64,000 nt of DNA from Streptomyces thermodiastaticus (GCF_014656135.1 NZ_BNBV01000015.1:62001-126000), one strand, 5' to 3'. Positions 44,194-52,861 are shown, counted from the first letter of the stretch. Notes: generated from the sequence alone by a model not told the origin. Translations and numbers: made by a program.

Positions 44194-44409
44194 TCAGCCC
44201 TTCCAGGCGCGGGCCACCCGCCCGTCACGGACCTCGAAATTGAGCCGCCCGAACCGGTACTCCATGGTGATGACGGCGCCCGGCGGCAGCGAGCGGACCG
44301 TGGTCCAGCCCCGCTCCCGCGCCAGCCTCTCGGCCTGCCCGGCCTCGAGGCCGACGTACCGTTCGGGACTGTCCTGGGGCTCCGCCGGCGGAGTGGGTAT
44401 GGGTGCCAT
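44194..44409 (-). CDS. I78-family peptidase inhibitor
   Basis: A 71-residue protein: YVGLEAGQAERLARERGW, VRSLPPGAVITMEYRFGRLNFEV and DGRVARAW match the potato-I-like I78 inhibitor fold known from fungi and bacteria. The reactive loop region is the PPGAVITMEYR segment. No signal peptide, so it probably acts inside the cell, perhaps against the cell's own subtilisin-like or similar proteases. ATG at 44409. Two streptogrisin genes occur 16 kb away but are of a different protease clan, so they need not be its targets. Confidence 0.85.
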   Translation of the reverse strand: MAPIPTPPAEPQDSPERYVGLEAGQAERLARERGWTTVRSLPPGAVITMEYRFGRLNFEVRDGRVARAWKG

Positions 44410-45089
44410 ACCGTCACGCTAGGCCCTCTCCCCGGGCTGCGAAAGCCCGGCGGGACACGCAAAGTCACCGCCGGACGCGAAATCTCCCGGGACCGCACGG
44501 CGCCGGAAAAAGAAGGGAAAAGCGCGCCGGGAAGACGGTGAGCGGCACACCGGAGGGCACGCGGACGGCTCGAAAGAGACGGCGGAATTCGGACGGGCAA
44601 GCGGTCATGGCGCCGGGCGCACGAGAGGATCACCCCTCATTTCTCCGGAACGCCGGACGCCGGAACCGGAACCGGAAACCGGTGCGCCCACAGGAAACTC
44701 ACAGACTCGGCACGGCGCATCGCCGTGCGCGCCGGCCACCCGGCCGGGCGGCGACCGCCACCACGGGAACCGGCCTTTCCGGCCACCCCCTTCATTCCTC
44801 CCTTTCCCTGAGGTGCCGACCGGGTTTCCCTCAGGCGCCGGCCAGCGGGACGGCTCTCCCCCGCCCCTCCCGTCCCGTCATCCCCCCTGCCTCGCAGGGC
44901 AGTTGACGACGGCCGGCCGCGTGCGCGCCCGGCGTGCTCCGGCGCGCCGGGCGGTTCGATTCCGTTCGGCGCGGGGCGTGACTCCCGCCACGGATCCTGC
45001 GTTGTCTTCTGCATGAGCCGGGGGCCCGCCCGGTTCCCGGGCCGGGAGCCCCCGGCCCGGCCATGTACCGCATCCCGAGGGAGCCACCC
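44410..45089. other. 680-base region without a convincing gene
   Basis: Open frames here lack ribosome sites and normal codon bias. An unusually A-rich patch lies at 44500-44600 (GGAAAAAGAAGGGAAAAG). TTGACG occurs at 44903 and a strong hairpin (GGGGGCCCG..CGGGAGCCCCC type) at about 45017-45053, just before the next gene. GGTTCGATTCC near 44952 looks like a tRNA T-loop, but no tRNA can be folded. Confidence 0.4.
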
Positions 45090-45992
45090 GTGCCGCGCAT
45101 GCTCGACGTCAGCGACGCCGTACGCGCCGAGATCGGCGACGAAGAGGCCGACCGGCTGCTCGCCGGAGAGACCGCCCCGGGCAGTTACGACTGCACCTCC
45201 TGCCGCACCCCCGGCGACGTGGAACAGGAACGCACCAGCACCGTCCTGTTCGTCGGGGAGGAGACCGCCGTTCTCGCCTTCGCCCACGCCACCTGCCTGC
45301 CCTCCCAGGTCGTCAAGGTCACCGAGGAGCAACTGCGGGGCGCGGTGCGTTCCATCACCGCGGACGCCGCCGCCCAGGGCGGTGTGCCCCCGCAGTACGC
45401 GCCCGCCGCGCAGCCCGTCGCCCAGCAGCCCGTGCCGCCGCAGACCGCCGCCCCGCAGCCCGTGCCGCCGCAGACCGCCGCCCCGCAGCCCGGTGCGCGG
45501 CCGCCCGTGCCGGAGCAGGCCGTGCTCGGCGTGACCAGCGGGCTGGTGCTGATCTCCGGGGAACTCCACCCGGCCCTGGTCGTCGAGCCCACGGCGCCCA
45601 TCGTCCGGCCGGGCACGACCGGCCCCGGCGACGAGTTCCTGACCCTCCTCGTGGAGCAGGGCTTCCAGCCCGTGAGCGGCCTCGACGCGGTGCCGCAGGT
45701 GCTGCACGGCTGGTCGGTGCTGCTGGCCGCGGGGCAGCTGCACGCCGTGCTGATGCCCGGCCCGGGCGGCGGGCAGCCGGTGGCCTGGTGGCAGGCGCAC
45801 CAGCCGCTCACGGTCAGCGACGGCTGGCGGACCGCGGCCGGCAAGCACCAGCAGGTGGTGGTGTGCGCGGCGCCGGTCGGGTCCATCGGGCGGCAGCCGC
45901 GGGAGGACCTGCTGCGCGCGGCGCTGGACAAGGCGGCGGCCGAGGGGCGGCTGGTCGCGGCGACGCTGCCGCTGGCCGGAACCGGAAGCTGA
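45090..45992 (+). CDS. uncharacterised actinobacterial protein with Pro/Gln repeat
   Basis: A 300-residue cytoplasmic protein. The N-terminal part (about 1-85) includes CTSCRTPGDVE, a possible metal-binding Cys pair, and ends in a helix. Residues about 100-145 are a Pro/Gln/Ala linker with two ten-residue PQTAAPQPVP repeats. The C-terminal part (about 150-295) contains VLGVTSGLVLISGELHPALVV and HQQVVVCAAPVGSI, with no known family that I recognise. GTG at 45090 is set by GAGGGAG upstream; a start at 45063 lacks one. Sits before the small Tyr-rich protein. Confidence 0.65.
   Translation: MPRMLDVSDAVRAEIGDEEADRLLAGETAPGSYDCTSCRTPGDVEQERTSTVLFVGEETAVLAFAHATCLPSQVVKVTEEQLRGAVRSITADAAAQGGVPPQYAPAAQPVAQQPVPPQTAAPQPVPPQTAAPQPGARPPVPEQAVLGVTSGLVLISGELHPALVVEPTAPIVRPGTTGPGDEFLTLLVEQGFQPVSGLDAVPQVLHGWSVLLAAGQLHAVLMPGPGGGQPVAWWQAHQPLTVSDGWRTAAGKHQQVVVCAAPVGSIGRQPREDLLRAALDKAAAEGRLVAATLPLAGTGS
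45426..45490. repeat. 30-base tandem repeat in the uncharacterised gene
   Basis: Two identical 30-base units (45426-45455, 45456-45485) plus a partial third; they encode PQTAAPQPVP-type repeats. Confidence 0.8.
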
Positions 45993-46029
45993 GCCGCATC
46001 CCTTCGGCCTCGGGGTCGTTTGCACATAC

Positions 46030-46404
46030 GTGCACGCATATGACGCTCCTCGCCGCCAGTCCTATCCGCCGGTCCGGTCCGCACGGCCGGCCCAGGACTC
46101 CCAGGGCGGCTTCTCGGCCACGCCGATCTACGACGCGCTCTACGCGGAGTACGTCACGTCCTACCGGACCCTGCCGGGCGACCGGACCGGTGAGGAGGAC
46201 CTGCGGTTCACCGGGTTCGGCAGCCTGTCGCAGGGCACGAGCTCCCACGGGTACCGCACCTACGGCGCCGGGTCCTACGGCACCCGGCAGTACGGCGGGC
46301 GGCAGCAGTCCCCGTGGCAGCGCGTCGGCCCCCTGCCCCGGCAGGACACGGGACACCGGGCCACCCCGGCCGCGCTGCCTCCCGGCCCGCGCCGCGGCAC
46401 ATGA
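46030..46404 (+). CDS. small Tyr/Gly/Ser-rich protein
   Basis: A 124-residue hydrophilic protein beginning MHAYDAPRRQSYPPV. It has FSATPIYDALYAEY (about 30-45), GEEDLRFTGFG, then a disordered region rich in Tyr, Gly and Gln (HGYRTYGAGSYGTRQYGGRQ). The IYDxL motif resembles small actinobacterial proteins of unknown function. GTG at 46030, 37 bases after the preceding stop, so co-transcription is likely. No signal peptide or membrane segment. Confidence 0.55.
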   Translation: MHAYDAPRRQSYPPVRSARPAQDSQGGFSATPIYDALYAEYVTSYRTLPGDRTGEEDLRFTGFGSLSQGTSSHGYRTYGAGSYGTRQYGGRQQSPWQRVGPLPRQDTGHRATPAALPPGPRRGT

Positions 46405-46424
46405 CGCCCGGCCCGTCCACGGCG

Positions 46425-46455
46425 GAGGGCGTCCCCCGATCCGGGGGACGCCCTC
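46425..46455. terminator. bidirectional hairpin between the small protein and der
   Basis: Perfect fourteen-base arms GAGGGCGTCCCCCG / CGGGGGACGCCCTC with a three-base loop, between convergent genes. Confidence 0.8.
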
Positions 46456-46471
46456 TTGCCGCAGCTCGTCG

Positions 46472-47953
46472 TTACTTCTTCTTGCCGCGCCGCTCGCGCA
46501 CCCGCACCGAGATGTGGATGGGCGTGCCCTCGAAGCCGAACTCCTCGCGCAGCCGGCGCTCGATGAAGCGCCGGTAGCCGGCCTCGATGAAACCGGAGGC
46601 GAACAGCACGAACCGCGGCGGCTTGGTGCCGGCCTGGGTGCCGAACAGGATGCGCGGCTGCTTGCCGCCCCGCACCGGGTGCGGGTGGGCCGCGACCAGC
46701 TCGCCGAGGAAGGCGTTGAGGCGTCCGGTGGGGACCCGGGTCTCCCAGCCGGCCAGGGCCGTCTCCAGGGCCGGCACCAGCTTCTCCACATGGCGGCCGG
46801 TGCGGGCGGAGACGTTGACGCGCGGCGCCCAGGAGACCTGGCCCAGCTCGGCCTCGATCTCCCGCTCCAGGTAGAAGCGGCGCTCCTCGTCGAGGGTGTC
46901 CCACTTGTTGTAGGCGATGACGAGCGCCCGGCCCGCCTCGACGGCCATGGTGATGATCCGCTGGTCCTGGACCGAGATGGACTGCGAGGCGTCGATCAGG
47001 ACGACCGCGACCTCCGCCTTCTCCAGCGCGGCGGCGGTGCGCAGGGAGGCGTAGTAGTCGGCGCCCTGCTGCAGATGGACCCGCTTGCGGATGCCCGCGG
47101 TGTCCACGAACGTCCAGGTCTTGCCGCCGAGTTCGATCAGCTCGTCCACCGGGTCGCGGGTGGTGCCGGCCAGCTCGTCGACGACGACGCGTTCCTCGCC
47201 GGCCACCTTGTTGAGCAGGGAGGACTTGCCGACGTTCGGGCGGCCGATGAGGGCCACCCGGCGCGGGCCACCGAGGGCCGTTCCGCCGAAGGTCTGGCGC
47301 GGCGCCTCGGGCAGCACCTCGAGCACCGCGTCCAGCATGTCGCCGGTGCCGCGGCCGTGCAGCGCCGAGACCGGGTAGGGCTCGCCCAGGCCGAGGTTCC
47401 ACAGAAAGGCCGCGTCGGCCTCGCCGCTCGGGCCGTCGACCTTGTTGGCGCACAGCACCACCGGCTTGCCGGACTTGCGCAGCAGCCGGACCACGGCCTC
47501 GTCGGTGTCGGTGGCGCCGACCTTGGCGTCGACCACGAAGACCACCGCGTCGGCGGCGTCGATCGCGTACTCGGCCTGCGCGGCGACGGACGCGTCGATG
47601 CCGAGCACGTCCTGCTCCCAGCCGCCGGTGTCGACGACCTTGAAGCGGCGGCCGGACCACTCGGCCTCGTAGGTCACGCGGTCCCGGGTGACGCCCGGCT
47701 GGTCCTCCACGACCGCCTCGCGGCGGCCGAGGATCCGGTTCACCAGGGTGGATTTGCCGACATTGGGGCGGCCGACGACGGCGAGCACGGGCAGCGGGCC
47801 GTGTCCGGCGGCCTCGATGGCACCCTCGACGTCCTCGAGGTCGAAGCCCTCCTCCGCGGCCAGCTCCATGAACTCCGCGTACTCGGCGTCGCCGAGTGCC
47901 CCGTGGTCGTACTCGTGCGCAGCCGAGTCGCCGGGCTGGTTCTGGTCGTTCAT
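46472..47953 (-). CDS. der: ribosome-assembly GTPase Der (EngA)
   Basis: A 493-residue GTPase required for maturation of the 50S subunit. It has two successive GTPase domains: G1 motifs GRPNVGKST (about residue 62) and GRPNVGKSS (about residue 232), G3 DTGGWE and DTAGIR, G4 NKVD and NKWD, and a C-terminal KH-like domain (FVLFASGFIEAGYRRFI). The first 50 residues are an acidic actinobacterial extension. ATG at 47953 with GAGG upstream. It is the last gene of the aroH-tyrA-cmk-acyltransferase-der series. Confidence 0.97.
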   Translation of the reverse strand: MNDQNQPGDSAAHEYDHGALGDAEYAEFMELAAEEGFDLEDVEGAIEAAGHGPLPVLAVVGRPNVGKSTLVNRILGRREAVVEDQPGVTRDRVTYEAEWSGRRFKVVDTGGWEQDVLGIDASVAAQAEYAIDAADAVVFVVDAKVGATDTDEAVVRLLRKSGKPVVLCANKVDGPSGEADAAFLWNLGLGEPYPVSALHGRGTGDMLDAVLEVLPEAPRQTFGGTALGGPRRVALIGRPNVGKSSLLNKVAGEERVVVDELAGTTRDPVDELIELGGKTWTFVDTAGIRKRVHLQQGADYYASLRTAAALEKAEVAVVLIDASQSISVQDQRIITMAVEAGRALVIAYNKWDTLDEERRFYLEREIEAELGQVSWAPRVNVSARTGRHVEKLVPALETALAGWETRVPTGRLNAFLGELVAAHPHPVRGGKQPRILFGTQAGTKPPRFVLFASGFIEAGYRRFIERRLREEFGFEGTPIHISVRVRERRGKKK

Positions 47954-48022
47954 GAAGTCCGTACCTCGTCGTTCCGTTCGTGGTGGTCGGTGGAGCGGCC
48001 CGTCGGCCGACGGGCTGATCCA

Positions 48023-48691
48023 CTACTCAAGTGTCGCCGACCGCCCGGTCAGCCGCCTGGCGTTTTCCAGGTGGGCGGTCAGCCGTTTCCGGATGCGCTC
48101 GGTCGCCTCGTCCAGCGCCCGGCGCGTACGGCGGGTGCCGTCCTGCCCCGCCTCGAAGGGCTCGCCGAAGACGACGTCGATGCGGGAGCGCAGCGGCGGC
48201 AGTGCAGGGACCAGCCGTCCCTTCCGCTCGGCGCTGCCCAGGACGGCGACCGGCACGATCGGCGCGGCGCCGCGCACCGCGAAGTACGCCAGCCCGGCAC
48301 GCAGCGAGGCGAAGTCGCCGTCGCCCCGGGTGCCCTCCGGGAAGATGCCCAGCACCCCGCCGGCCCGCAGCACGTCGAGGGCGCGGGTCAGGGCGGTGCG
48401 GTCGGGACGGGAGCGGTCCACCGGCAGCTGGCCGATGCCGGTCAGGAAGGTGCCCAGCGGGCCGACGAACGCCTCCTTCTTGATCAGGAAGTGCGTCGGC
48501 CGGGGCGCCACGCCCATGACCAGAGGGCCGTCGATGTTGTGGGAGTGGTTCACCGCGAGGATCAGCGGCCCGGAGGCCGGGACCCGCCAGGCGCCGAGCA
48601 CCCGGGGCCGCCACAGCCCGTGCATCACGCCGACGCCGAGCCGTCGCCCGGCCTCGGCTCCCCTCGCCGAGGGAAGAGACGGCTGGGTCAC
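48023..48691 (-). CDS. 1-acylglycerol-3-phosphate acyltransferase (PlsC-like)
   Basis: A 222-residue membrane-associated acyltransferase. Motif I NHSHNID carries the catalytic H-x4-D, motif II appears around FLIKKEAFVGPLG, and motif III is FPEGTRGDG, with a later VPVAVLGSAE. Phospholipid synthesis is the probable role. GTG at 48691 overlaps the cmk stop by four bases (GTGA), so the two are coupled, as in many actinobacteria and firmicutes. Der begins 69 bases further on. Confidence 0.92.
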   Translation of the reverse strand: MTQPSLPSARGAEAGRRLGVGVMHGLWRPRVLGAWRVPASGPLILAVNHSHNIDGPLVMGVAPRPTHFLIKKEAFVGPLGTFLTGIGQLPVDRSRPDRTALTRALDVLRAGGVLGIFPEGTRGDGDFASLRAGLAYFAVRGAAPIVPVAVLGSAERKGRLVPALPPLRSRIDVVFGEPFEAGQDGTRRTRRALDEATERIRKRLTAHLENARRLTGRSATLE

Positions 48692-49383
48692 TTCCCGGCC
48701 CGCTTCTCCTCGACGAGGGTGACGACGCACTCGATGACCTGCGGCAGGGTCAGGTCGGTGGTGTCCACCTCGATCGCGTCCTCGGCCTTGGCCAGCGGCG
48801 AGGTCTTGCGGCTGGAGTCGGCCGCGTCCCGCTTGATCAGGGCCTCGCGGGTGGAGTGCAGGTCGGCGCCCTTCAGCTCGCCGCTGCGGCGGGCGGCACG
48901 GGCCTCCGGGGAAGCGGTGAGGAAGATCTTCAGGTCGGCGTCCGGCAGCACGGTGGTACCGATGTCGCGGCCCTCCACGACGATGCCGTTCTCGGCGGCC
49001 GCGGCCAGGGAACGCTGCAGCTCGGTGATCCGCGCCCGCACCTCCGGGACCGCGCTGACGGCACTGACCCTGTCGGTGACCTCCTGGGTGCGGATCGGGC
49101 CGGAGACGTCCACGCCGTCGACGGTGATCGTCGGGTTGGCCGGGTCGGTGCCGGAGACGATCTCGGGCTTGCCGGCCACGGCGGCGATCGCGGTGGGGTC
49201 GTCGATGTCGATTCCGTTGGTCACCATCCACCAGGTGATCGCCCGGTACTGGGCTCCGGTGTCCAGGTAGCGCAGGCCGAGCTGCGCGGCCACGGCTTTC
49301 GACGTGCTCGACTTGCCCGTGCCGGACGGGCCGTCGATGGCGACGATCACGGGCTGGGCGGTCCGGGCGGCGCCGTTGTCCAC
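48688..49383 (-). CDS. cmk: cytidylate kinase
   Basis: A 231-residue enzyme phosphorylating CMP and dCMP. It has P-loop IDGPSGTGKSST near residue 16, GLRYLDTGAQYRA, the CMP-binding NxDxR-like region, GIVVEGRDIGTTVLPDADLKIFL, and RRSGELKG. The GTG at 49383 follows AGGAAGG at about ten bases; reading further upstream is GC-rich non-coding. Its stop overlaps the acyltransferase start. The TyrA gene lies 157 bases upstream with a hairpin between, so it may have its own promoter. Confidence 0.96.
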   Translation of the reverse strand: MDNGAARTAQPVIVAIDGPSGTGKSSTSKAVAAQLGLRYLDTGAQYRAITWWMVTNGIDIDDPTAIAAVAGKPEIVSGTDPANPTITVDGVDVSGPIRTQEVTDRVSAVSAVPEVRARITELQRSLAAAAENGIVVEGRDIGTTVLPDADLKIFLTASPEARAARRSGELKGADLHSTREALIKRDAADSSRKTSPLAKAEDAIEVDTTDLTLPQVIECVVTLVEEKRAGK

Positions 49384-49447
49384 AGCAGGGCACCTTCCTG
49401 GTGAAGGGTGACGGATGGGTGTGCGGGCCGCCGGCTCGTGGGGCGCC

Positions 49448-49472
49448 CCGCACAAGGTTACTGGTTGTGCGG
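49448..49472 (-). terminator. hairpin after tyrA
   Basis: Perfect eight-base arms CCGCACAA / TTGTGCGG with a nine-base loop, 69 bases past the tyrA stop on the minus strand. Confidence 0.5.
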
Positions 49473-49540
49473 ACACCTCCCCACGGGTGGCGGTCCCGGC
49501 CCGTGTGCGCGGCGCCGCGGGGGACGGCACCGGCCGCCGT

Positions 49541-50626
49541 CTACTGGCGCAGCGCCCAGCCGCGGTCCCGCAGGGCGGCCGAGAGCACGGGAACGGCCTT
49601 CGGTTCCACCATGAGCTGCACCAGGCCGGCCTGCTGCCCGGTCGCGTGCTCGATCCGCACGTCCTCGATGTTGATCCCGGCCGCCCCCGCGTCGGCGAAG
49701 ATGCGGGCCAGCTGGCCGGGCTGGTCGTCGATGAGGACGGCGACGACCTCGTAGGAGCGCGGCGCCGAGCCGTGCTTGCCGGGGACGCGGACCCGTCCGG
49801 CGTTGCCCCGCCGCAGCAGCGACTCGATACCGCTGCTGCCCTCGCGGCGCTTGGCCTCGTCGGAGGACTCCAGCGCGCGCAGGGCCCGCACCGCGTCGTC
49901 CAGGTCGGCGGCGACGTCGGAGAGCAGGTCGGCGACCGGCCCGGGGTTGGCGGACAGGATGTCGATCCACATGCGCGGGTCGGAGGCGGCGATCCGGGTC
50001 ACGTCCCGGATGCCCTGCCCGCACAGCCGCACCGCCGCCTCCTCGGCGTGCTCCAGGCGCGCGGCGACCATGCTGGAGACCAGCTGCGGCATGTGGGAGA
50101 CGAGCGCCACGGCACGGTCGTGGGCGTCGGCATCCATGACGACCGGAACCGCGCGGCAGAACGAAACCAGCTCCAGGGCGAGGTTGAGGACCTCGGTGTC
50201 GGTGTCCCGGGTGGGCGTGAGCACCCAGGGGCGGCCCTCGAAAAGATCGGCGCTGGCGGCCAGCGGCCCGGACTTCTCCCGGCCCGACATGGGGTGGGTG
50301 CCCAGGTAGCGGGTGAGGTCCAGGCCGAGCGCCTCCAGGTCGCGGCGCGGGCCGCCCTTGACGCTGGCGACGTCGATGTAGCCGCGGGCCGTCTCGCGCC
50401 GCATGGCGTCGGCGAGCACGGCGGGCACGTGGGCGGGCGGCACGGCCACCACGGCCAGGTCGACCGGGCCGTCGGGCGCCGTGTCGGTCCCGGCGCCCAG
50501 CGCCGCGGCGGTACGGGCCTGCTCGGGGTCGTGGTCGGCCAGGTGCACGGTCACACCGCGCTGCGTCAGGGCAAGGGCGGCGGAGGTGCCGATGAGGCCG
50601 GTGCCGAGGACGAGTGCGGTTCTCAC
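49541..50626 (-). CDS. tyrA: prephenate dehydrogenase with ACT domain
   Basis: A 361-residue NAD(P)-dependent enzyme that turns prephenate into 4-hydroxyphenylpyruvate in tyrosine synthesis. The Rossmann start is LVLGTGLIGTSAALAL, followed by DVASVKGGPR, GTHPMSGREKSGP (substrate His) and HMPQLVSSMVA. A C-terminal ACT regulatory domain (about residues 285-355, VLIDDQPGQLARIFADAG) suggests feedback by tyrosine. GTG at 50626 overlaps the chorismate mutase stop by four bases, so two consecutive steps of the pathway are made together. Confidence 0.95.
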   Translation of the reverse strand: MRTALVLGTGLIGTSAALALTQRGVTVHLADHDPEQARTAAALGAGTDTAPDGPVDLAVVAVPPAHVPAVLADAMRRETARGYIDVASVKGGPRRDLEALGLDLTRYLGTHPMSGREKSGPLAASADLFEGRPWVLTPTRDTDTEVLNLALELVSFCRAVPVVMDADAHDRAVALVSHMPQLVSSMVAARLEHAEEAAVRLCGQGIRDVTRIAASDPRMWIDILSANPGPVADLLSDVAADLDDAVRALRALESSDEAKRREGSSGIESLLRRGNAGRVRVPGKHGSAPRSYEVVAVLIDDQPGQLARIFADAGAAGINIEDVRIEHATGQQAGLVQLMVEPKAVPVLSAALRDRGWALRQ

Positions 50627-50985
50627 TGGGCGATGTCCTTGCGCAGAGCGGCGGCCGCACCGAGGTAGACGTGGGCGATCCCGGAGCGGGGCTTGTCGGA
50701 CTCGACGTGCGCCAGGATGCGGACCACACGGGGCATGGCCCCCTCGACGTCCAGTTCCTGGGCGCAGATGAGCGGCACGTCCGTGATGCCGAGCCTGCGC
50801 GCGGCGGCCGCCGGGAAGTCGCTGTGCAGGTCGGGCGTGGCGGTGAACCAGATGCTGATCAGGTCGTCCGTGCTCAGGCCGTTGCGTTCCAGTACGGCGG
50901 TCAGCAGGGCTCCCACCTGCTCGCCCATGTGACCGGCTTCGTCCCGCTCCAGCTGGACGGCCCCGCGGACCGCTCGTACCGCCAC
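50623..50985 (-). CDS. aroH: chorismate mutase, AroH class
   Basis: A 120-residue enzyme converting chorismate to prephenate. The AroH fold is recognised by VRAVRGAVQLERDEAGHM, ISIWFTATPDLHSDFPAAAARR (catalytic Arg/Glu region), DVPLICAQELDVEGAMPRVVRI and the C-terminal HVYLGAAAALR with the closing Arg and Tyr. GTG at 50985 follows GAGGAG. It is the first gene of a minus-strand series with tyrA, divergent from the Rieske protein gene. Confidence 0.96.
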   Translation of the reverse strand: MAVRAVRGAVQLERDEAGHMGEQVGALLTAVLERNGLSTDDLISIWFTATPDLHSDFPAAAARRLGITDVPLICAQELDVEGAMPRVVRILAHVESDKPRSGIAHVYLGAAAALRKDIAQ

Positions 50986-51286
50986 GGTGCTGCTCCTCGC
51001 TGATCGTGCTGGGGTGTCGGCGTCCAGCCTAGTCACCTCCCGGAGGGCGGGCGTGCGCCGACCGCCTGCCGGGACACCGGGCCGTGGACACCGGCCGCCT
51101 GCCGGGACACCGGGAGCGTGCGCCGGACGGGACCGGCGGTTGCGGCCCTGGGGACGCCGGGCGCCTTCGACACAACCCGAGTCCGATTTGCTCGGATTTC
51201 CTTCGTCTTGGGCTTTTTCGATGCCAAGATGCTGATCGTTCCACTCGGAGCGATCTTCCTCTCCCGGCATCTGACGGAGTGACGGC
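50986..51286. other. divergent region with a 33-base repeat
   Basis: About 300 bases between aroH and the Rieske gene. A 20-base sequence (CCGCCTGCCGGGACACCGGG) occurs at 51062 and again at 51095, a period of 33. The stretch 51180-51250 is AT-richer and probably holds promoters for both sides. A 64-codon minus-strand frame here starts with TTG and has no ribosome site. Confidence 0.45.
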
Positions 51287-51742
51287 ATGACTCAGGGTTC
51301 GACCCGGCGCATGGTTCTCGCGACGGGCGCGGCGGCGCTCGTCGCCGGCTGCAGCGGCACGGACACGGACGGCGGCAGCTCGGCCGCGACCTCCTCCGCT
51401 CCGGCCGCCGCGGACAGGCAGGCGGCGCCCGCTCAGACGCGCGGGGTGGCCGCCGGCGAGGAGCTGGGGCGCACCGTGGACATCCCCGTCGGCGGCGGCA
51501 AGGTGTTCGCCGCGCAGAAGGTCGTCGTCACCCAGCCGAAGGCCGGTGAGTTCAAGGCGTTCTCCGCGGTCTGCACCCACCAGGGCTGTACCGTGAACCG
51601 GGTGGTGAACGGTGCCATCGAGTGCCCCTGTCACGGCAGTGCGTTCCGCGCCGAGGACGGCACGGTCAGCCGGGGGCCGGCGCAGCAGCCGCTGGAGGCG
51701 AAGCGCATCACCGTGTCGGGCGGCACCGTCCGCCTGACCTGA
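51287..51742 (+). CDS. Rieske [2Fe-2S] protein, probable Tat-exported lipoprotein
   Basis: A 151-residue protein. The signal has a twin-arginine start (STRRMVLATG) and a lipobox ending in Cys (LVAGC, about residue 22), followed by a Ser/Ala/Thr-rich tether. The cluster ligands are complete: CTHQGC (Cys and His) near residue 99 and CPCHGSAF near residue 119. It has no oxygenase or cytochrome bc1 domains, so it is a small membrane-anchored electron carrier of unknown partner. ATG with GGAG upstream. Confidence 0.9.
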   Translation: MTQGSTRRMVLATGAAALVAGCSGTDTDGGSSAATSSAPAAADRQAAPAQTRGVAAGEELGRTVDIPVGGGKVFAAQKVVVTQPKAGEFKAFSAVCTHQGCTVNRVVNGAIECPCHGSAFRAEDGTVSRGPAQQPLEAKRITVSGGTVRLT

Positions 51743-51758
51743 GCCGCGGCCTGTGTGA

Positions 51759-51784
51759 CCGCCGCCCGGCGCGCCGGGCGGCGG
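51759..51784. terminator. hairpin between the Rieske and pseudouridine synthase genes
   Basis: CCGCCGCCCGG / CCGGGCGGCGG arms around a CGCG centre, between convergent genes. Confidence 0.65.
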
Positions 51785-51802
51785 CTCCAGCATGCCGTGG
51801 GC

Positions 51803-52861
51803 CTAGAGGTCGACGGCCTTCATCAGCATGCCGACCTCGGTGTTGGACAGGCGGCGCAGCCAGCCGGACTTCTGGTCGCCGAGGGTGATCGGACCGAAGG
51901 CGGTGCGCACCAGGCGGTCCACCGGGAAGCCCACGGCGGCGAGCATGCGGCGGACGATGTGCTTGCGGCCCTCGTGCAGGGTCACCTCGACGAGGTAGTT
52001 CTTGCCGGTCTGCTCCACGACCCGGAAGTGGTCCGCGCGCGCGTAGCCGTCGTCCAGCTGGACACCGTCCTTGAGCCGCTTGCCCAGGTCGCGCGGGATG
52101 GGGCCGACGATGTGCGCGAGGTAGGTCTTGCGCACGCCGTACCGGGGGTGGGTGAGGCGGTGGGCCAGCTCGCCGTGGTTGGTGAGCAGGATCACGCCCT
52201 CGGTCTCGGTGTCCAGCCGGCCGACGTGGAACAGCCGCGTCTCGCGGTTGGTCACGTAGTCGCCGAGGCACTGCCGGCCCTCGGGATCCTCCATCGTCGA
52301 CACCACGCCGGCGGGCTTGTTCAGCGCGAAGAACTGGTACGACTGCGTCGCCACCGTCAGGCCGTCGACCTTGATCTCGTCCTTGTCCGGGTCCACCCGG
52401 CGGCCCTGCTCCAGGACGATCTCGCCGTTGACCTCGACCCGCGCCTGCTCGATCAGCTCCTCGCAGGCGCGCCGGGAGCCGTAGCCGGCCCGGGCCAGCA
52501 CCTTCTGCAGCCGCTCGCCCTCCTGCTCGGCGCCCGGGAAGGTCTTGGGCAGCTTGAGGTCCTTCTTGTCCGCGTAGCGTGCGCGGTTGCGTTCCTCGAT
52601 CTGCGCCTCGTACTCGCGCGGGCGCGCGGGGGCCGTACGGCCCCGGTTCTTCTTGGCGCCCTGCGGGCCGCCCTTGGCGCCGCCGCGCGCCGAGGCGCCG
52701 CGCCCGGACTTGGGGCCGCTCTTGGCGGCGCCCGGGCCCACGTCGTAGCGGCGCTCCTCGGGGCGGGGCCTGCGGGGGCGGCCTTGCCCCTGCTTGTAGT
52801 CCCTGTTGTTGCCGGCTCCGCGGTAGTTACCGCGCCCGCCGCTCTTGCCGCTGCTTCGCAT
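51803..52861 (-). CDS. rluB: 23S rRNA pseudouridine synthase, RluB/RsuA family
   Basis: A 352-residue RNA-modifying enzyme. The first 110 residues are a disordered Arg/Gly/Lys-rich extension (GNYRGAGNNRDYKQGQGR), common in actinobacterial members. Then comes an S4 RNA-binding domain (RLQKVLARAGYGSRRACEELI) and the catalytic domain with VGRLDTETEGVILLTN (catalytic Asp), RKTYLAHIVG and EGRKHIVRRMLAAVG. The ATG shares one base with the scpB stop (TGATG). In firmicutes too, this gene follows scpB, so the order is old. Confidence 0.94.
   Translation of the reverse strand: MRSSGKSGGRGNYRGAGNNRDYKQGQGRPRRPRPEERRYDVGPGAAKSGPKSGRGASARGGAKGGPQGAKKNRGRTAPARPREYEAQIEERNRARYADKKDLKLPKTFPGAEQEGERLQKVLARAGYGSRRACEELIEQARVEVNGEIVLEQGRRVDPDKDEIKVDGLTVATQSYQFFALNKPAGVVSTMEDPEGRQCLGDYVTNRETRLFHVGRLDTETEGVILLTNHGELAHRLTHPRYGVRKTYLAHIVGPIPRDLGKRLKDGVQLDDGYARADHFRVVEQTGKNYLVEVTLHEGRKHIVRRMLAAVGFPVDRLVRTAFGPITLGDQKSGWLRRLSNTEVGMLMKAVDL

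Noticed and set aside
44403..44906. 167-codon plus-strand frame
   Set aside because: Starts inside the I78 gene's ribosome site on the opposite strand, with random-looking basic composition and no ribosome site of its own.
44900..44985. tRNA-like T-loop sequence GGTTCGATTCC
   Set aside because: No D-arm, anticodon stem or matching acceptor stem can be built upstream; the T-stem itself needs two G-U pairs. Chance or relic only.
51033..51227. 64-codon minus-strand frame beginning MASKKPKTKEIR
   Set aside because: The start looks protein-like, but it uses TTG without a ribosome site and runs into the 33-base repeats with poor codon bias.
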